Shown here piece after piece: positions 1 to 6,897 of a stretch of DNA of 8,878 nucleotides. The stretch spans positions 1 through 8,878 of the forward strand of contig CAISTO010000364.1 of assembly GCA_903888395.1 (NCBI GenBank), written 5' to 3'. The notes under the pieces are model-generated. The model did no database searches. It worked only from the letters and a program-made list of their open reading frames with translations, and was not told the DNA's origin. Origin of the DNA: an uncultured Bacteroidota bacterium. GTDB lineage: Bacteria; Bacteroidota; Bacteroidia; UKL13-3. Position 1 is the first letter of the stretch. Each line of letters starts with the position of its first letter. A program made the position numbers and the translations under genes.

Positions 1-323
1 GTAAAAGGAATTCCGCGGTGCAAACAAGCCACTGCTAAAGCCACACCACCAATTCCACCACCAATTATAGCTATGTTTGGAAAATTTTCTTTATCTGCTA
101 TTGGGAAGTTGGCAGCAGGAATTAATCCTGAGCCATTACAAATTAAGCAAGTATATAAATGACGATTAGGGCGAGCAGGAGCTTTGCCCTCCCCCTTCAT
201 TTTTTCAAATAAATCTAATTCTTTCTGAAAGTTAATGAGTACATTCTTCTTGAACTTCCGGCTTTTTTTTCCTCGTCCGTTACATTCGCTACAAGTAGTC
301 CAGCAATTATCTTTATTTTCCAC
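1..323 (-). CDS. Zinc-finger/FAD-dependent monooxygenase fusion, N-terminal part (runs off the window)
   Basis: Only the first 107 codons are present; the frame is still open at base 1. Two DnaJ-type CxxCxGxG repeats are visible, CSECNGRG at residues 11-18 and CLICNGSG at 59-66, separated by a basic linker. They should hold one zinc ion through C11, C14, C59 and C62. Residues 84-93 read IAIIGGGIGG, the GxGxxG dinucleotide-binding loop that opens the Rossmann fold of group A flavin monooxygenases, followed by a helix ending in LHRGIPF. From this I infer an FAD-dependent hydroxylase or oxidoreductase with an N-terminal zinc knuckle; the substrate cannot be told. The start is a GTG: the frame has a TAA seven codons further upstream and no ATG between, and the upstream bases are AT-rich as expected here. 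It lies 55 bp downstream of the AsmA-like gene in the same direction. The catalytic part is outside the window. Confidence 0.82.
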   Translation of the reverse strand, partial: MENKDNCWTTCSECNGRGKKSRKFKKNVLINFQKELDLFEKMKGEGKAPARPNRHLYTCLICNGSGLIPAANFPIADKENFPNIAIIGGGIGGVALAVACLHRGIPF

Positions 324-342
324 TTTTATTATATAAAATAAT

Positions 343-382
343 TAACCATTTAACCGATTAACCGATTAACTAATTAACCTAA
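343..382. repeat. Degenerate 8-bp tandem repeat, five units
   Basis: Five consecutive octamers on the + strand: TAACCATT, TAACCGAT, TAACCGAT, TAACTAAT and TAACCTAA. Two units are identical and all share TAAC. The last unit contains the stop codon of the AsmA-like gene (379-381), and the array ends 20 bp ahead of the GTG start of the monooxygenase gene, so it fills most of that spacer. There are no unique spacers, so it is not CRISPR. Its function is unknown. Confidence 0.75.
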
Positions 383-3042
383 TTCCCAAACAAACCTTTA
401 AGTCTCTTTTTAGCTTCCTCTTCTAGTTTATTTTTCGCTTTATCAGCTTCCGCTTTTATTTTGGCTTCTGCTTCTTTTTTTAATCTATCAGCCTCCGCAC
501 GACCTTTATTTTCCAATTCTTTTTTCTGCTTTTCTATTTCAACTCTTGTTTGGTCTTCTAACTCTTTTTTCTTTCTATTTAACTCATCTGCCAATTGATT
601 TTTTAAGTTACTGGCTTCACTTTTGGCAATATCTGTTAGATTAGTACTTACTGTTGGACTGGTAAATGTGCCACCCAACACCATACCAATATTGATAACC
701 TCATTCATTTTTATATTAGCACCGCTCTTTTGATTTAATTGCGCTAGCACACCGTCAACAGCGGAATTTGCAGCGCCTAAATCTTTTCTTGGTAAGGCTA
801 CAGTTCCAGTATAATTAATAGTTTGGTCAAGGCCAGTAGAGCCACTTAATGTTAAATTCTGGCCTCCTACTTTTACATTAAATGGTTTGGTATAAATTCT
901 ACCACCTTTTATTTCATATTTTACCAATACATTTTTAAAATCTACTTTTTTCCATTCGTCTCTTTTAAAAGCATCAGCCACTTTGTTAAATGCATCAATA
1001 TTTGTAACCGTTGCATCTGTAATTTGTAAATCGCCAGCAGCGTATAACGATTCATAAACAGGTTTCATTTTACTATCAAGTGTAGTGGTGAATTTAAAAA
1101 TAGAAGTACTGAAATTACCTTTCATTTTCTCAGCAATTGGTGCTATTTTTTTAATGGTATTGAAAGTTATAAATGCTTTTTGAATATCTAAATTCTTGAT
1201 ACCAAATGTCATGTCAACAGTAGGTTTTTTAGGATTTGTAGTTTCATAAAATCCATCCATGTTCATGCTGCTTCCTAATAAATTTAAAGCTACTTTGTTA
1301 AACAATAGTTTTGAATTTGCCACTTTCACTGTTCCGTTAAAATTAGTAATATCCATATTGGTATAAACTAATTTTTGAATATTGCTGGTCAATGTAAAAT
1401 CAATATTTGAAGGTAATTCTATAATTGCCATTCCGTTTGTATCAGCAGCGGTAGTTGATGCAGTGTTTGAATCGTTGCTTAAAAACTGATTGGCATCCAT
1501 CAAACTACTTTTAAAGTTTAAGTTTCCAACCAAAATTCCTTTACCAAAAAAGTAAGGAAAAAAGTTAATCAAATCACCATTCATTTGCATATCACTATTG
1601 CCAATTTTGGCATCAAAATTACTTAACGTAACCAACTTAGGATTAAACGATAGTGTAGCGGATTTTAAATTCATGCCTTGCGGCAATTCCTTTGAAACAA
1701 ATTGAATGGCACTCACTGAAATATTACCACTTGCATTGAAGTTTTCATAGTTTTTATTTTCAATATCACTCATTTTTCCTTTTGCTGCAAAGTCGGAAAC
1801 TAACATTCCAGAAAGCTTGGTTCCCTCGGGCATTGGCGCAATTTTCACCACATTATCCAAATTCAATTTTCCTTTTAAATGCGCATCTACCAATGGATCT
1901 TTTAATAAATTTTCAGCCAATAATTTTGCATCAAAAGGATCACCTTGTAATTCAAAATGTAATTTCGATAAATTAATTTTTGTGCGATCTAAATTTCCAT
2001 CTGCATTGGTAACATGTAAGTCAATTCCCACGTTTTCAACGGGTGCGGGCAATGCTGGATATTTAAACCAACCGTTTTCTACTAATAAATTAAAAGCAAA
2101 AGCGGGTAATTGTTTGTCGTTATAAGTACCTTTAGCAAATCCGTCAAATCCTAATTTTCCTTTCGATTCTAAATCCTTAAACGATGAACTATAAATAGCA
2201 GGAATCAAAGAAAGAAAGTCTTTAAAATCATTCTTTTTAGCCGCATATTTTATATCCATGTTAATGTCATCACCTTTCATGTTCATGTTTCCGTCCATTT
2301 TAAACAATAAATCATTTAACCCAAACTCATTGTCTTTAAAGGTAAATTCCATAGCACTCATATTGGCTTCCACATCTGCTTTTGCGGTGGCATGTACTTT
2401 ACTTAAATAACTAATATTCGACATGGCAAATGTAAATTTAGCAATGTCCATATCATGTTTCATGGTAAATAAGTCTTGGTTAAAATCGCCTTTTAAAACG
2501 TAATTCATGCCAGCCATTTCGCTGCTCATGTTACCTTCTTTATCAACGTAGCTGACATAACCATTTTTAATTTCAAACACTTTTAAAAGTACATCAAATT
2601 TGGAAGGTTCAGTAGTTGGTAGCTCAGCTGTTGTATCTGTCGATACTTTTGTGATATCCCAATTTGTTTTGCCATCTTTTAATATAATGGCATGAATGCG
2701 TGGTTCGTTTAAGAATACTTTTCGTACTTTAATTTGACCGCCATTGATAATGCTCATAATATCTAAAGTAGCTTCAAATTCTTGCAAAGAAATTAAAGTA
2801 TCACCTTCAAATTCATTGATACCAACTACGTTTAAATCCTTTATTGAAATAGTAAAGTTTGGAAATGATTTAAAAATACTCAACCCAATATCATCACTGA
2901 ACTTCACTTTTGCGTTTATATTTTTATTGGCTTCTTCTGTTGCTAAAGCAACAATTTTTCCTTTAAACACAAAGGGAAGCGCTATTGCGACTAGCAATAA
3001 AAAGGCAATAATAATGGCACTGATTTTAACTATTTTTTTCAT
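379..3042 (-). CDS. AsmA-family inner-membrane-anchored envelope protein
   Basis: An 887-residue protein with one N-terminal membrane anchor at about residues 5-27 (VKISAIIIAFLLLVAIALPF), preceded by lysines. A very long beta-rich periplasmic region follows, in which short strand-like segments alternate with GD, GN and GK turns (for example FELQGDPFDAKL and GKLNLDNV). This matches the AsmA/TamB-type bridge-like proteins, whose better-studied members move lipids across the periplasm or affect outer-membrane assembly. The last 80 residues (808-887) change character to a charged K/E/A/R helix ending in RLKGLFGN. I chose the ATG at 3042, which is followed by AAAAAAATAG and preceded by an A-rich leader. 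The frame could be extended to a TTG at 3084, but that would place 14 unlikely residues before the anchor. The gene lies 88 bp downstream of the methyltransferase. Family membership is fairly secure; the cargo is unknown. Confidence 0.85.
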   Translation of the reverse strand: MKKIVKISAIIIAFLLLVAIALPFVFKGKIVALATEEANKNINAKVKFSDDIGLSIFKSFPNFTISIKDLNVVGINEFEGDTLISLQEFEATLDIMSIINGGQIKVRKVFLNEPRIHAIILKDGKTNWDITKVSTDTTAELPTTEPSKFDVLLKVFEIKNGYVSYVDKEGNMSSEMAGMNYVLKGDFNQDLFTMKHDMDIAKFTFAMSNISYLSKVHATAKADVEANMSAMEFTFKDNEFGLNDLLFKMDGNMNMKGDDINMDIKYAAKKNDFKDFLSLIPAIYSSSFKDLESKGKLGFDGFAKGTYNDKQLPAFAFNLLVENGWFKYPALPAPVENVGIDLHVTNADGNLDRTKINLSKLHFELQGDPFDAKLLAENLLKDPLVDAHLKGKLNLDNVVKIAPMPEGTKLSGMLVSDFAAKGKMSDIENKNYENFNASGNISVSAIQFVSKELPQGMNLKSATLSFNPKLVTLSNFDAKIGNSDMQMNGDLINFFPYFFGKGILVGNLNFKSSLMDANQFLSNDSNTASTTAADTNGMAIIELPSNIDFTLTSNIQKLVYTNMDITNFNGTVKVANSKLLFNKVALNLLGSSMNMDGFYETTNPKKPTVDMTFGIKNLDIQKAFITFNTIKKIAPIAEKMKGNFSTSIFKFTTTLDSKMKPVYESLYAAGDLQITDATVTNIDAFNKVADAFKRDEWKKVDFKNVLVKYEIKGGRIYTKPFNVKVGGQNLTLSGSTGLDQTINYTGTVALPRKDLGAANSAVDGVLAQLNQKSGANIKMNEVINIGMVLGGTFTSPTVSTNLTDIAKSEASNLKNQLADELNRKKKELEDQTRVEIEKQKKELENKGRAEADRLKKEAEAKIKAEADKAKNKLEEEAKKRLKGLFGN

Positions 3043-3054
3043 GGTTTTTGTTTT

Positions 3055-3084
3055 AAAAATTACGGCTTGCGAAAATAATGCCAA
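3055..3084 (-). promoter_or_regulatory. Possible promoter of the AsmA-like gene
   Basis: On the minus strand there is a TTG (3084-3082), a 19-bp spacer, and TAATTTTT (3062-3055). This resembles the Bacteroidota -33/-7 pattern (TTG, then TAnnTTTG), with the last base of the -7 box mismatched. It would leave only a very short leader before the ATG at 3042. AT-rich sequence gives such matches easily, so this is a weak call; read-through from the methyltransferase gene is an alternative. Confidence 0.25.
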
Positions 3085-3130
3085 TCGTTCAGATTACCAT
3101 TAAAAACTTAGCTGATTATTTCTTGATAAA

Positions 3131-3949
3131 TTATTGAGTGTTAATTCTTTCATTTTTTTGAGCTAAAATAGCATAAACTATCGGAATTTTATTTCCATAA
3201 TTTTCAATTCTAAACTTCCCTTTTTCAAATTCAATTGGGTTTGAAAAAATATTATAAGGAGAATAATCAAACTCATTGAATGCTAAAATACTCAAACTGT
3301 TTTTTATAAGGGCATTTAACACTTCACTTAAACTATGGTTCCAGGTTACAGATTCTCCAGTAATATTGGCATTTCTGTCGGCATAAGTTCCAGTTTCTAA
3401 TTCTATAATTGGTTCATCTAAAAAGTAATTGTACTGAATGAATTTAAAATCATTGTCGTACATCCAAATTACAGGATGAAATTCTGCAAAAACAAATTGA
3501 CCATTAGGTTTTAAAAAATGAGAAACAATGCCAGCCCATTTTGTAATATCGGGCAGCCAACAAATAGTTCCGTAACTAGTAAATACCACATCAAATTTTT
3601 TGTCTAACAGTTTGGGCAAATCGTAAATATTACAACATATAAAATCAACGTTTGTATTTGTTTGCGTTGCAATTTCCTTGGCTTTTTCAATGGCAATTTC
3701 CGAAAAATCAATAGCAGTTACCTTCGCTCCTAGTTTTGCCAATGAAATACTATCTTGACCAAAATGACATTGTAAATGCAAAACAGATTTCCCTTCTATA
3801 TTTCCTAATAAATTTAATTCTATTGAGTTCAATGAAGTATTTCCTGCTAAAAAATTATCCATTTTATAAAAATCAGATTCAATATGATGAGATACTTTAT
3901 TGTTCCAAAGGTTTTTGTTAGTATTTAAATATTTTTCAAAATTATTCAT
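3131..3949 (-). CDS. Class I SAM-dependent methyltransferase
   Basis: A 272-residue soluble protein with a seven-stranded Rossmann methyltransferase core. Motif I is VLHLQCHFGQDSI at residues 56-68, a variant in which LQCHFGQ replaces the usual DxGCGxG. The acidic residue closing strand 2 is D81 in AIDFSEIAIEKA. Strand 4 is FDVVFTSYGTICWLPD (119-134), and motif post-III is FLKPNGQFVFAEFHPV (145-160). The LQCHFG variant is one I associate with a widespread family of small-molecule methyltransferases, but nothing here shows the acceptor. The ATG at 3949 has an A-rich leader typical of this genome. The gene is divergent from the small membrane-protein gene at 4057 and leads the leftward group that continues with the AsmA-like gene. 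No transmembrane segment or signal peptide is seen. Confidence 0.9.
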   Translation of the reverse strand: MNNFEKYLNTNKNLWNNKVSHHIESDFYKMDNFLAGNTSLNSIELNLLGNIEGKSVLHLQCHFGQDSISLAKLGAKVTAIDFSEIAIEKAKEIATQTNTNVDFICCNIYDLPKLLDKKFDVVFTSYGTICWLPDITKWAGIVSHFLKPNGQFVFAEFHPVIWMYDNDFKFIQYNYFLDEPIIELETGTYADRNANITGESVTWNHSLSEVLNALIKNSLSILAFNEFDYSPYNIFSNPIEFEKGKFRIENYGNKIPIVYAILAQKNERINTQ

Positions 3950-3970
3950 TGTATGTTTTTAGTAAGTTGG

Positions 3971-3990
3971 CACAATACTAACAAATTGTG
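3971..3990. promoter_or_regulatory. Palindrome in the divergent spacer, possible operator
   Basis: A perfect 6-bp inverted repeat, CACAAT and ATTGTG, with an 8-bp centre (actaacaa). It lies 22-41 bp upstream of the methyltransferase start codon and about 35 bp upstream of the -7 box for the rightward gene. The size and spacing suit a dimeric regulator, but a 6-bp arm can arise by chance in AT-rich DNA and no regulator gene is adjacent. Confidence 0.35.
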
Positions 3991-4000
3991 ACTAATGAAT

Positions 4001-4032
4001 TTTATAAATTAAATAAAAAGGTTTTATGTTTG
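4001..4032 (+). promoter_or_regulatory. Promoter of the small membrane protein/epimerase unit
   Basis: TATGTTTG at 4025-4032 is an exact match to the Bacteroidota -7 consensus TAnnTTTG. It lies 24 bp before the ATG at 4057, which leaves a leader of roughly 18 nt. The -33 position has TTT (4001-4003) instead of TTG, with a 21-bp spacer. It is the best promoter match I found in the window. Confidence 0.5.
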
Positions 4033-4056
4033 ATTAGATAGATTCAAATAATTTTC

Positions 4057-4251
4057 ATGAAAAATACAGTTTTATTCTTTTTGTTAATTGGTGCAAATAC
4101 AGCTAAAGCAATTGGTTATTCAGGCTTAAACGCTGATTTAGAGTACCTATATTTAGGAGTTATCTTATTTATTTTAGCTGTTTTATTTACTGTAAAAGCT
4201 GTAAAATGGATAAAACAAAAAATTAAGAAAGAGTCAGATTCAATTCAATAA
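4057..4251 (+). CDS. Small single-span membrane protein of unknown function
   Basis: A 64-residue protein. Residues 1-18 (MKNTVLFFLLIGANTAKA) look like a cleavable signal peptide with an AKA site. A short polar stretch (IGYSGLNADLEY) follows, then a clear membrane helix at about residues 31-51 (YLYLGVILFILAVLFTVKAVK) and a basic C-terminal tail (KWIKQKIKKESDSIQ). This predicts an exported N-terminus and a cytoplasmic, positively charged tail. Support for it being real: a good promoter just upstream, an AAA second codon, and a protein-like hydrophobic/charged pattern. It sits 34 bp upstream of the dipeptide epimerase on the same strand, so the two are probably co-transcribed. I do not recognise a family, and a functional link to the epimerase is only inferred from position. 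Confidence 0.65.
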   Translation: MKNTVLFFLLIGANTAKAIGYSGLNADLEYLYLGVILFILAVLFTVKAVKWIKQKIKKESDSIQ

Positions 4252-4285
4252 ATAAATAAATTCATCATTCAAATTTTTGCTTAAA

Positions 4286-5272
4286 ATGCTTCATTGGTCA
4301 ATCAATCAAATAAAACTAGACTTAAAATATACTTGGAAAATATCTAGAAATGCAACTACATTTAAAATCAATTCAATCATTACCTGTAGCGATGAAAAAC
4401 ATCAAGGCCAAGGTGAAATTGCACCCAATATTAGGTACAATGAAACGCCTGAATTAATTTTAAATAGCTTTGAACAATTTGTAAATGCTGGTGCTAATCA
4501 AATAAAAAATGCCAGTGAACTTTCATTAATTTTAAATCAAATAAATGCACCTAATGCAATGCGTTTTGGAATAGAGCAAGCATATATTCACTATTTGTGC
4601 GCTCAAAATAATCAAACTATTTATGAGTTTTTGAAAATAGAAAAGCCATTAAAAACCAATACTTGCTATACTTTACCCATTATGGATCCTGCTGAAATTG
4701 TTTCATTTTTCAATGAAAACAATTTAAATCGTTTTGCTTATTTGAAAATAAAAATAAGTGTGGATGGCGCTTTAGATGAAATAAAAACACTTGCCAATAT
4801 TTACCAAAAACCAATATTAATTGATGCAAACGAAGCATGGAAAGATCCGGATGCATTGATAAATTTTATGGATAATTTAAAGGATTTGAATATTGCCATG
4901 ATTGAACAGCCCATGCATAGCAGCATGGTGAACGAATACAAATATTTAAAGCCTCGAGCTGGATTGCCTTTAATGGCCGATGAGAGTTTTTGTGCACATG
5001 TAGACTTTGCTGAATTAAAGTTACAATTTGATGCGGTAAACATGAAGTTAATGAAGGCTGGTGGCTATTTGAACGGATTGCGACTGATTCATGAAGCAAA
5101 GAAAAATGGCATGAAAACAATGGTTGGTTGCATGGTAGAAACTACGCTTGGCATGAGCGGAGCTTATGCATTTACGGGCCTTTGTAATTACGCAGATTTA
5201 GATGGTTATATGATTATAGCCGAAGAACCTTTTGGGCTTTTAAAAGAAGAAAATGGTGAGGTTTTTTTGTAA
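4286..5272 (+). CDS. Dipeptide epimerase (L-Ala-D/L-Glu epimerase-like, enolase superfamily)
   Basis: A 328-residue enolase-superfamily enzyme of the mandelate racemase/muconate-lactonizing subgroup. It shows the KxK acid-base pair (LKIKIS, K154 and K156), three metal ligands D180 (LIDAN), E207 (MIEQP) and D232 (MADES), and the opposite base K254 in NMKLMKAGG. The GCMVET segment (281-286) and a late DLD motif (304-306) match the dipeptide epimerases, in which the DxD binds the substrate amino group. The expected reaction is reversible epimerisation of the C-terminal residue of a dipeptide, classically L-Ala-D-Glu from murein to L-Ala-L-Glu; specificity varies in the family. I start at the ATG (4286); a TTG three codons earlier is open but unneeded. 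The length is slightly short for the family, but every catalytic residue is present. No murein-peptide transporter or peptidase lies beside it. Confidence 0.92.
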   Translation: MLHWSINQIKLDLKYTWKISRNATTFKINSIITCSDEKHQGQGEIAPNIRYNETPELILNSFEQFVNAGANQIKNASELSLILNQINAPNAMRFGIEQAYIHYLCAQNNQTIYEFLKIEKPLKTNTCYTLPIMDPAEIVSFFNENNLNRFAYLKIKISVDGALDEIKTLANIYQKPILIDANEAWKDPDALINFMDNLKDLNIAMIEQPMHSSMVNEYKYLKPRAGLPLMADESFCAHVDFAELKLQFDAVNMKLMKAGGYLNGLRLIHEAKKNGMKTMVGCMVETTLGMSGAYAFTGLCNYADLDGYMIIAEEPFGLLKEENGEVFL

Positions 5273-5304
5273 ATTAGCAATTCATACTTTCCAGATGTGT
5301 CGGG

Positions 5305-5360
5305 ACTTCATACTTCATACTTCATACTTCATAATTCATAATTCATACTTCTTACTTCTC
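5305..5360. repeat. 7-bp tandem repeat (ACTTCAT), eight units
   Basis: Four exact ACTTCAT units (5305-5332) are followed by two AATTCAT (5333-5346) and two variants, ACTTCTT and ACTTCTC (5347-5360). A stray AATTCAT followed by ACTTT sits at 5279-5290. The array occupies the junction of the convergent epimerase and GNAT/nitrilase genes and runs across the stop codon of the latter (5352-5354). I see no inverted repeat, so it is not an obvious terminator. Short AT-rich arrays of this kind are a recurrent intergenic feature in Bacteroidota. Confidence 0.85.
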
Positions 5361-6884
5361 AACTACTTCATACATATCCAATCTTCTGTCTTTCCAATTT
5401 AACACTGTTCCTGTATTTCTTGCACGTTCAATAGCCGCTAAATCCAAATCAGCAATTACCACAGTTTCAATGTTTGTGCTTGCCTCACCAGCTACACCAT
5501 CGGGAGGAAAAGCAAAATCACTTGGCGTATAAATTCCTGATTGAGCATAGTTAATATCCATGTTATCAACTGAAGGAATATTACCAACCGTTCCTGCGGT
5601 GGCTACTATTATTTGATTTTCAATGGCACGTGCTTGCGCACATAATTTTACGCGTAAATGTCCGTGTTTTTCATCTGTACTGAATGGTACAAAAAGAATT
5701 TTAGCGCCTTTATTACATGCAATCCTTGCCATTTCAGGAAATTCCACATCATAACAAACGTTGATGGCCACTTTACCACAGTCTGTATTAAAAACTTTTA
5801 TTTCATTACCTGGTCTTACTCCCCACCATTTTGCTTCATTAGAAGTAATATGAATTTTATATTGCTTTTCGTAAGTTCCATCACGCTTAAACAGATATGA
5901 AATATTGTATAAATTATCGTTCTCAACTTGCAAATGTGTACCTGCAATGATGTTAATATTATACTCTAATGCCAAACGAGAAAACAAATTTATATAGTCC
6001 TCCGTGTAATCATCAAGCTTTCTGATACTGTCTTCCGGACTCATACTTTTATACTCGTGCAATGAAAGTAATTGAGTAGTAAAAAGCTCGGGGAATAGCG
6101 CAAAGTCTGACTTGTAATTACTCGCGACATCAGTAAAATATTCGCATTGTTGGGCAAATTGTTTAAAGGAAGTAATTTTACGCAACTCATATTGAATACA
6201 ACAAATGCGTACTTTTTTCATTAGCACGCTTCGCTCTCTTGTTTCGGCTTGATAATCCAAATTTACCCATTCTAACAAAAGTCCGTAACCTTCACTTTCC
6301 TTGTCTTCGGGTAAATAATCTTTAATTATTCTTTGAATGGTAAATCCATGTGCTAATTGAAAAGTAACAACTGAATCTTTAATTTTTTTATCAACTACAC
6401 GTTTGATGTATGCCCTAATTCCAAATTCCTCAGAGTGTTTATTATAATTAGGAACCCTTCCTCCTATTAAAATACGCATCAAATTTTTGTCCTCACATAA
6501 ATTTCTTCGCATTTCGTATAAACGTCTACCAATTTTCAAGCCTTGGTAATCAGGATGAACCATTACTTCAATTCCATATAAAGTATCACCTTCTTCATCG
6601 TGATTTGTAATGTAACCATTATCGCAAATTTCTTTCCAGGCATGGTCATCATCATATTCATCCCAACTAACCATTAAACTCGTGGCGGAACCCACTATTC
6701 TGCCCTCAAAAGTAATAATTTGCATTCCCTCCGGAAATATTTTGTACTGACTTTCCAGCATGTCATATTTCCAAGGATCATTATCAGGAAAACATATTTT
6801 TGATAAAGCTATGATTTCATCAAAATCACCTTTTTCGGCATTTCTTTCTATTAATTTGGGCTTCCTACTATTACGTATTTTCAT
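5352..6884 (-). CDS. Bifunctional GNAT acetyltransferase/carbon-nitrogen hydrolase fusion
   Basis: A 510-residue two-domain protein. The N-terminal GNAT domain spans about residues 10-210, with the acetyl-CoA loop in motif A at 105-123 (VHPDYQGLKIGRRL, matching Q/RxxGxG/A). The nitrilase-superfamily domain spans about 223-505 and has the full Glu-Lys-Cys triad: E266 in FPELF, K343 in YKIHIT and C377 in NVCYDVEFPE. Such domains hydrolyse amides or, less often, nitriles, or transfer the acyl group to an amine. The same domain order and length are known in Bacillus subtilis YhcX, a protein of unassigned substrate, and in Bacteroidota proteins. The two activities could be sequential on one substrate, but that is inference. 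It is the last gene of a leftward set, 13 bp after the PorV/PorQ-like gene, and its stop codon lies inside a tandem repeat. No signal peptide is seen; it is cytoplasmic. Confidence 0.93.
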   Translation of the reverse strand: MKIRNSRKPKLIERNAEKGDFDEIIALSKICFPDNDPWKYDMLESQYKIFPEGMQIITFEGRIVGSATSLMVSWDEYDDDHAWKEICDNGYITNHDEEGDTLYGIEVMVHPDYQGLKIGRRLYEMRRNLCEDKNLMRILIGGRVPNYNKHSEEFGIRAYIKRVVDKKIKDSVVTFQLAHGFTIQRIIKDYLPEDKESEGYGLLLEWVNLDYQAETRERSVLMKKVRICCIQYELRKITSFKQFAQQCEYFTDVASNYKSDFALFPELFTTQLLSLHEYKSMSPEDSIRKLDDYTEDYINLFSRLALEYNINIIAGTHLQVENDNLYNISYLFKRDGTYEKQYKIHITSNEAKWWGVRPGNEIKVFNTDCGKVAINVCYDVEFPEMARIACNKGAKILFVPFSTDEKHGHLRVKLCAQARAIENQIIVATAGTVGNIPSVDNMDINYAQSGIYTPSDFAFPPDGVAGEASTNIETVVIADLDLAAIERARNTGTVLNWKDRRLDMYEVVEK

Positions 6885-6897
6885 GTAAATATTTTTA

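Noticed and set aside
1782..2125. Plus-strand reading frames inside the AsmA-like gene
   Set aside because: They are antisense shadows of the AsmA-like coding frame, with no promoter or recognisable domain.
3043..3084. N-terminal extension of the AsmA-like protein to a TTG at 3084
   Set aside because: It adds 14 residues ahead of a standard lysine-plus-hydrophobic anchor, while the ATG at 3042 has the A-rich leader typical of this genome.
4277..4285. TTG start three codons before the epimerase ATG
   Set aside because: The ATG at 4286 is the stronger start codon and gives the expected N-terminus; nothing supports the extra three residues.
4801..5120. Minus-strand reading frames inside the epimerase gene
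   Set aside because: Antisense to a gene whose full set of catalytic residues is on the plus strand; the peptides look random.
3131..5272. Possible defence or modification system (methyltransferase plus neighbours)
   Set aside because: The methyltransferase has no DNA-recognition domain or DPPY/NPPY-type motif, and no nuclease, helicase or toxin lies nearby.
5305..5360. Possible CRISPR array
   Set aside because: The units are 7 bp, directly adjacent and without unique spacers; it is a simple tandem repeat.
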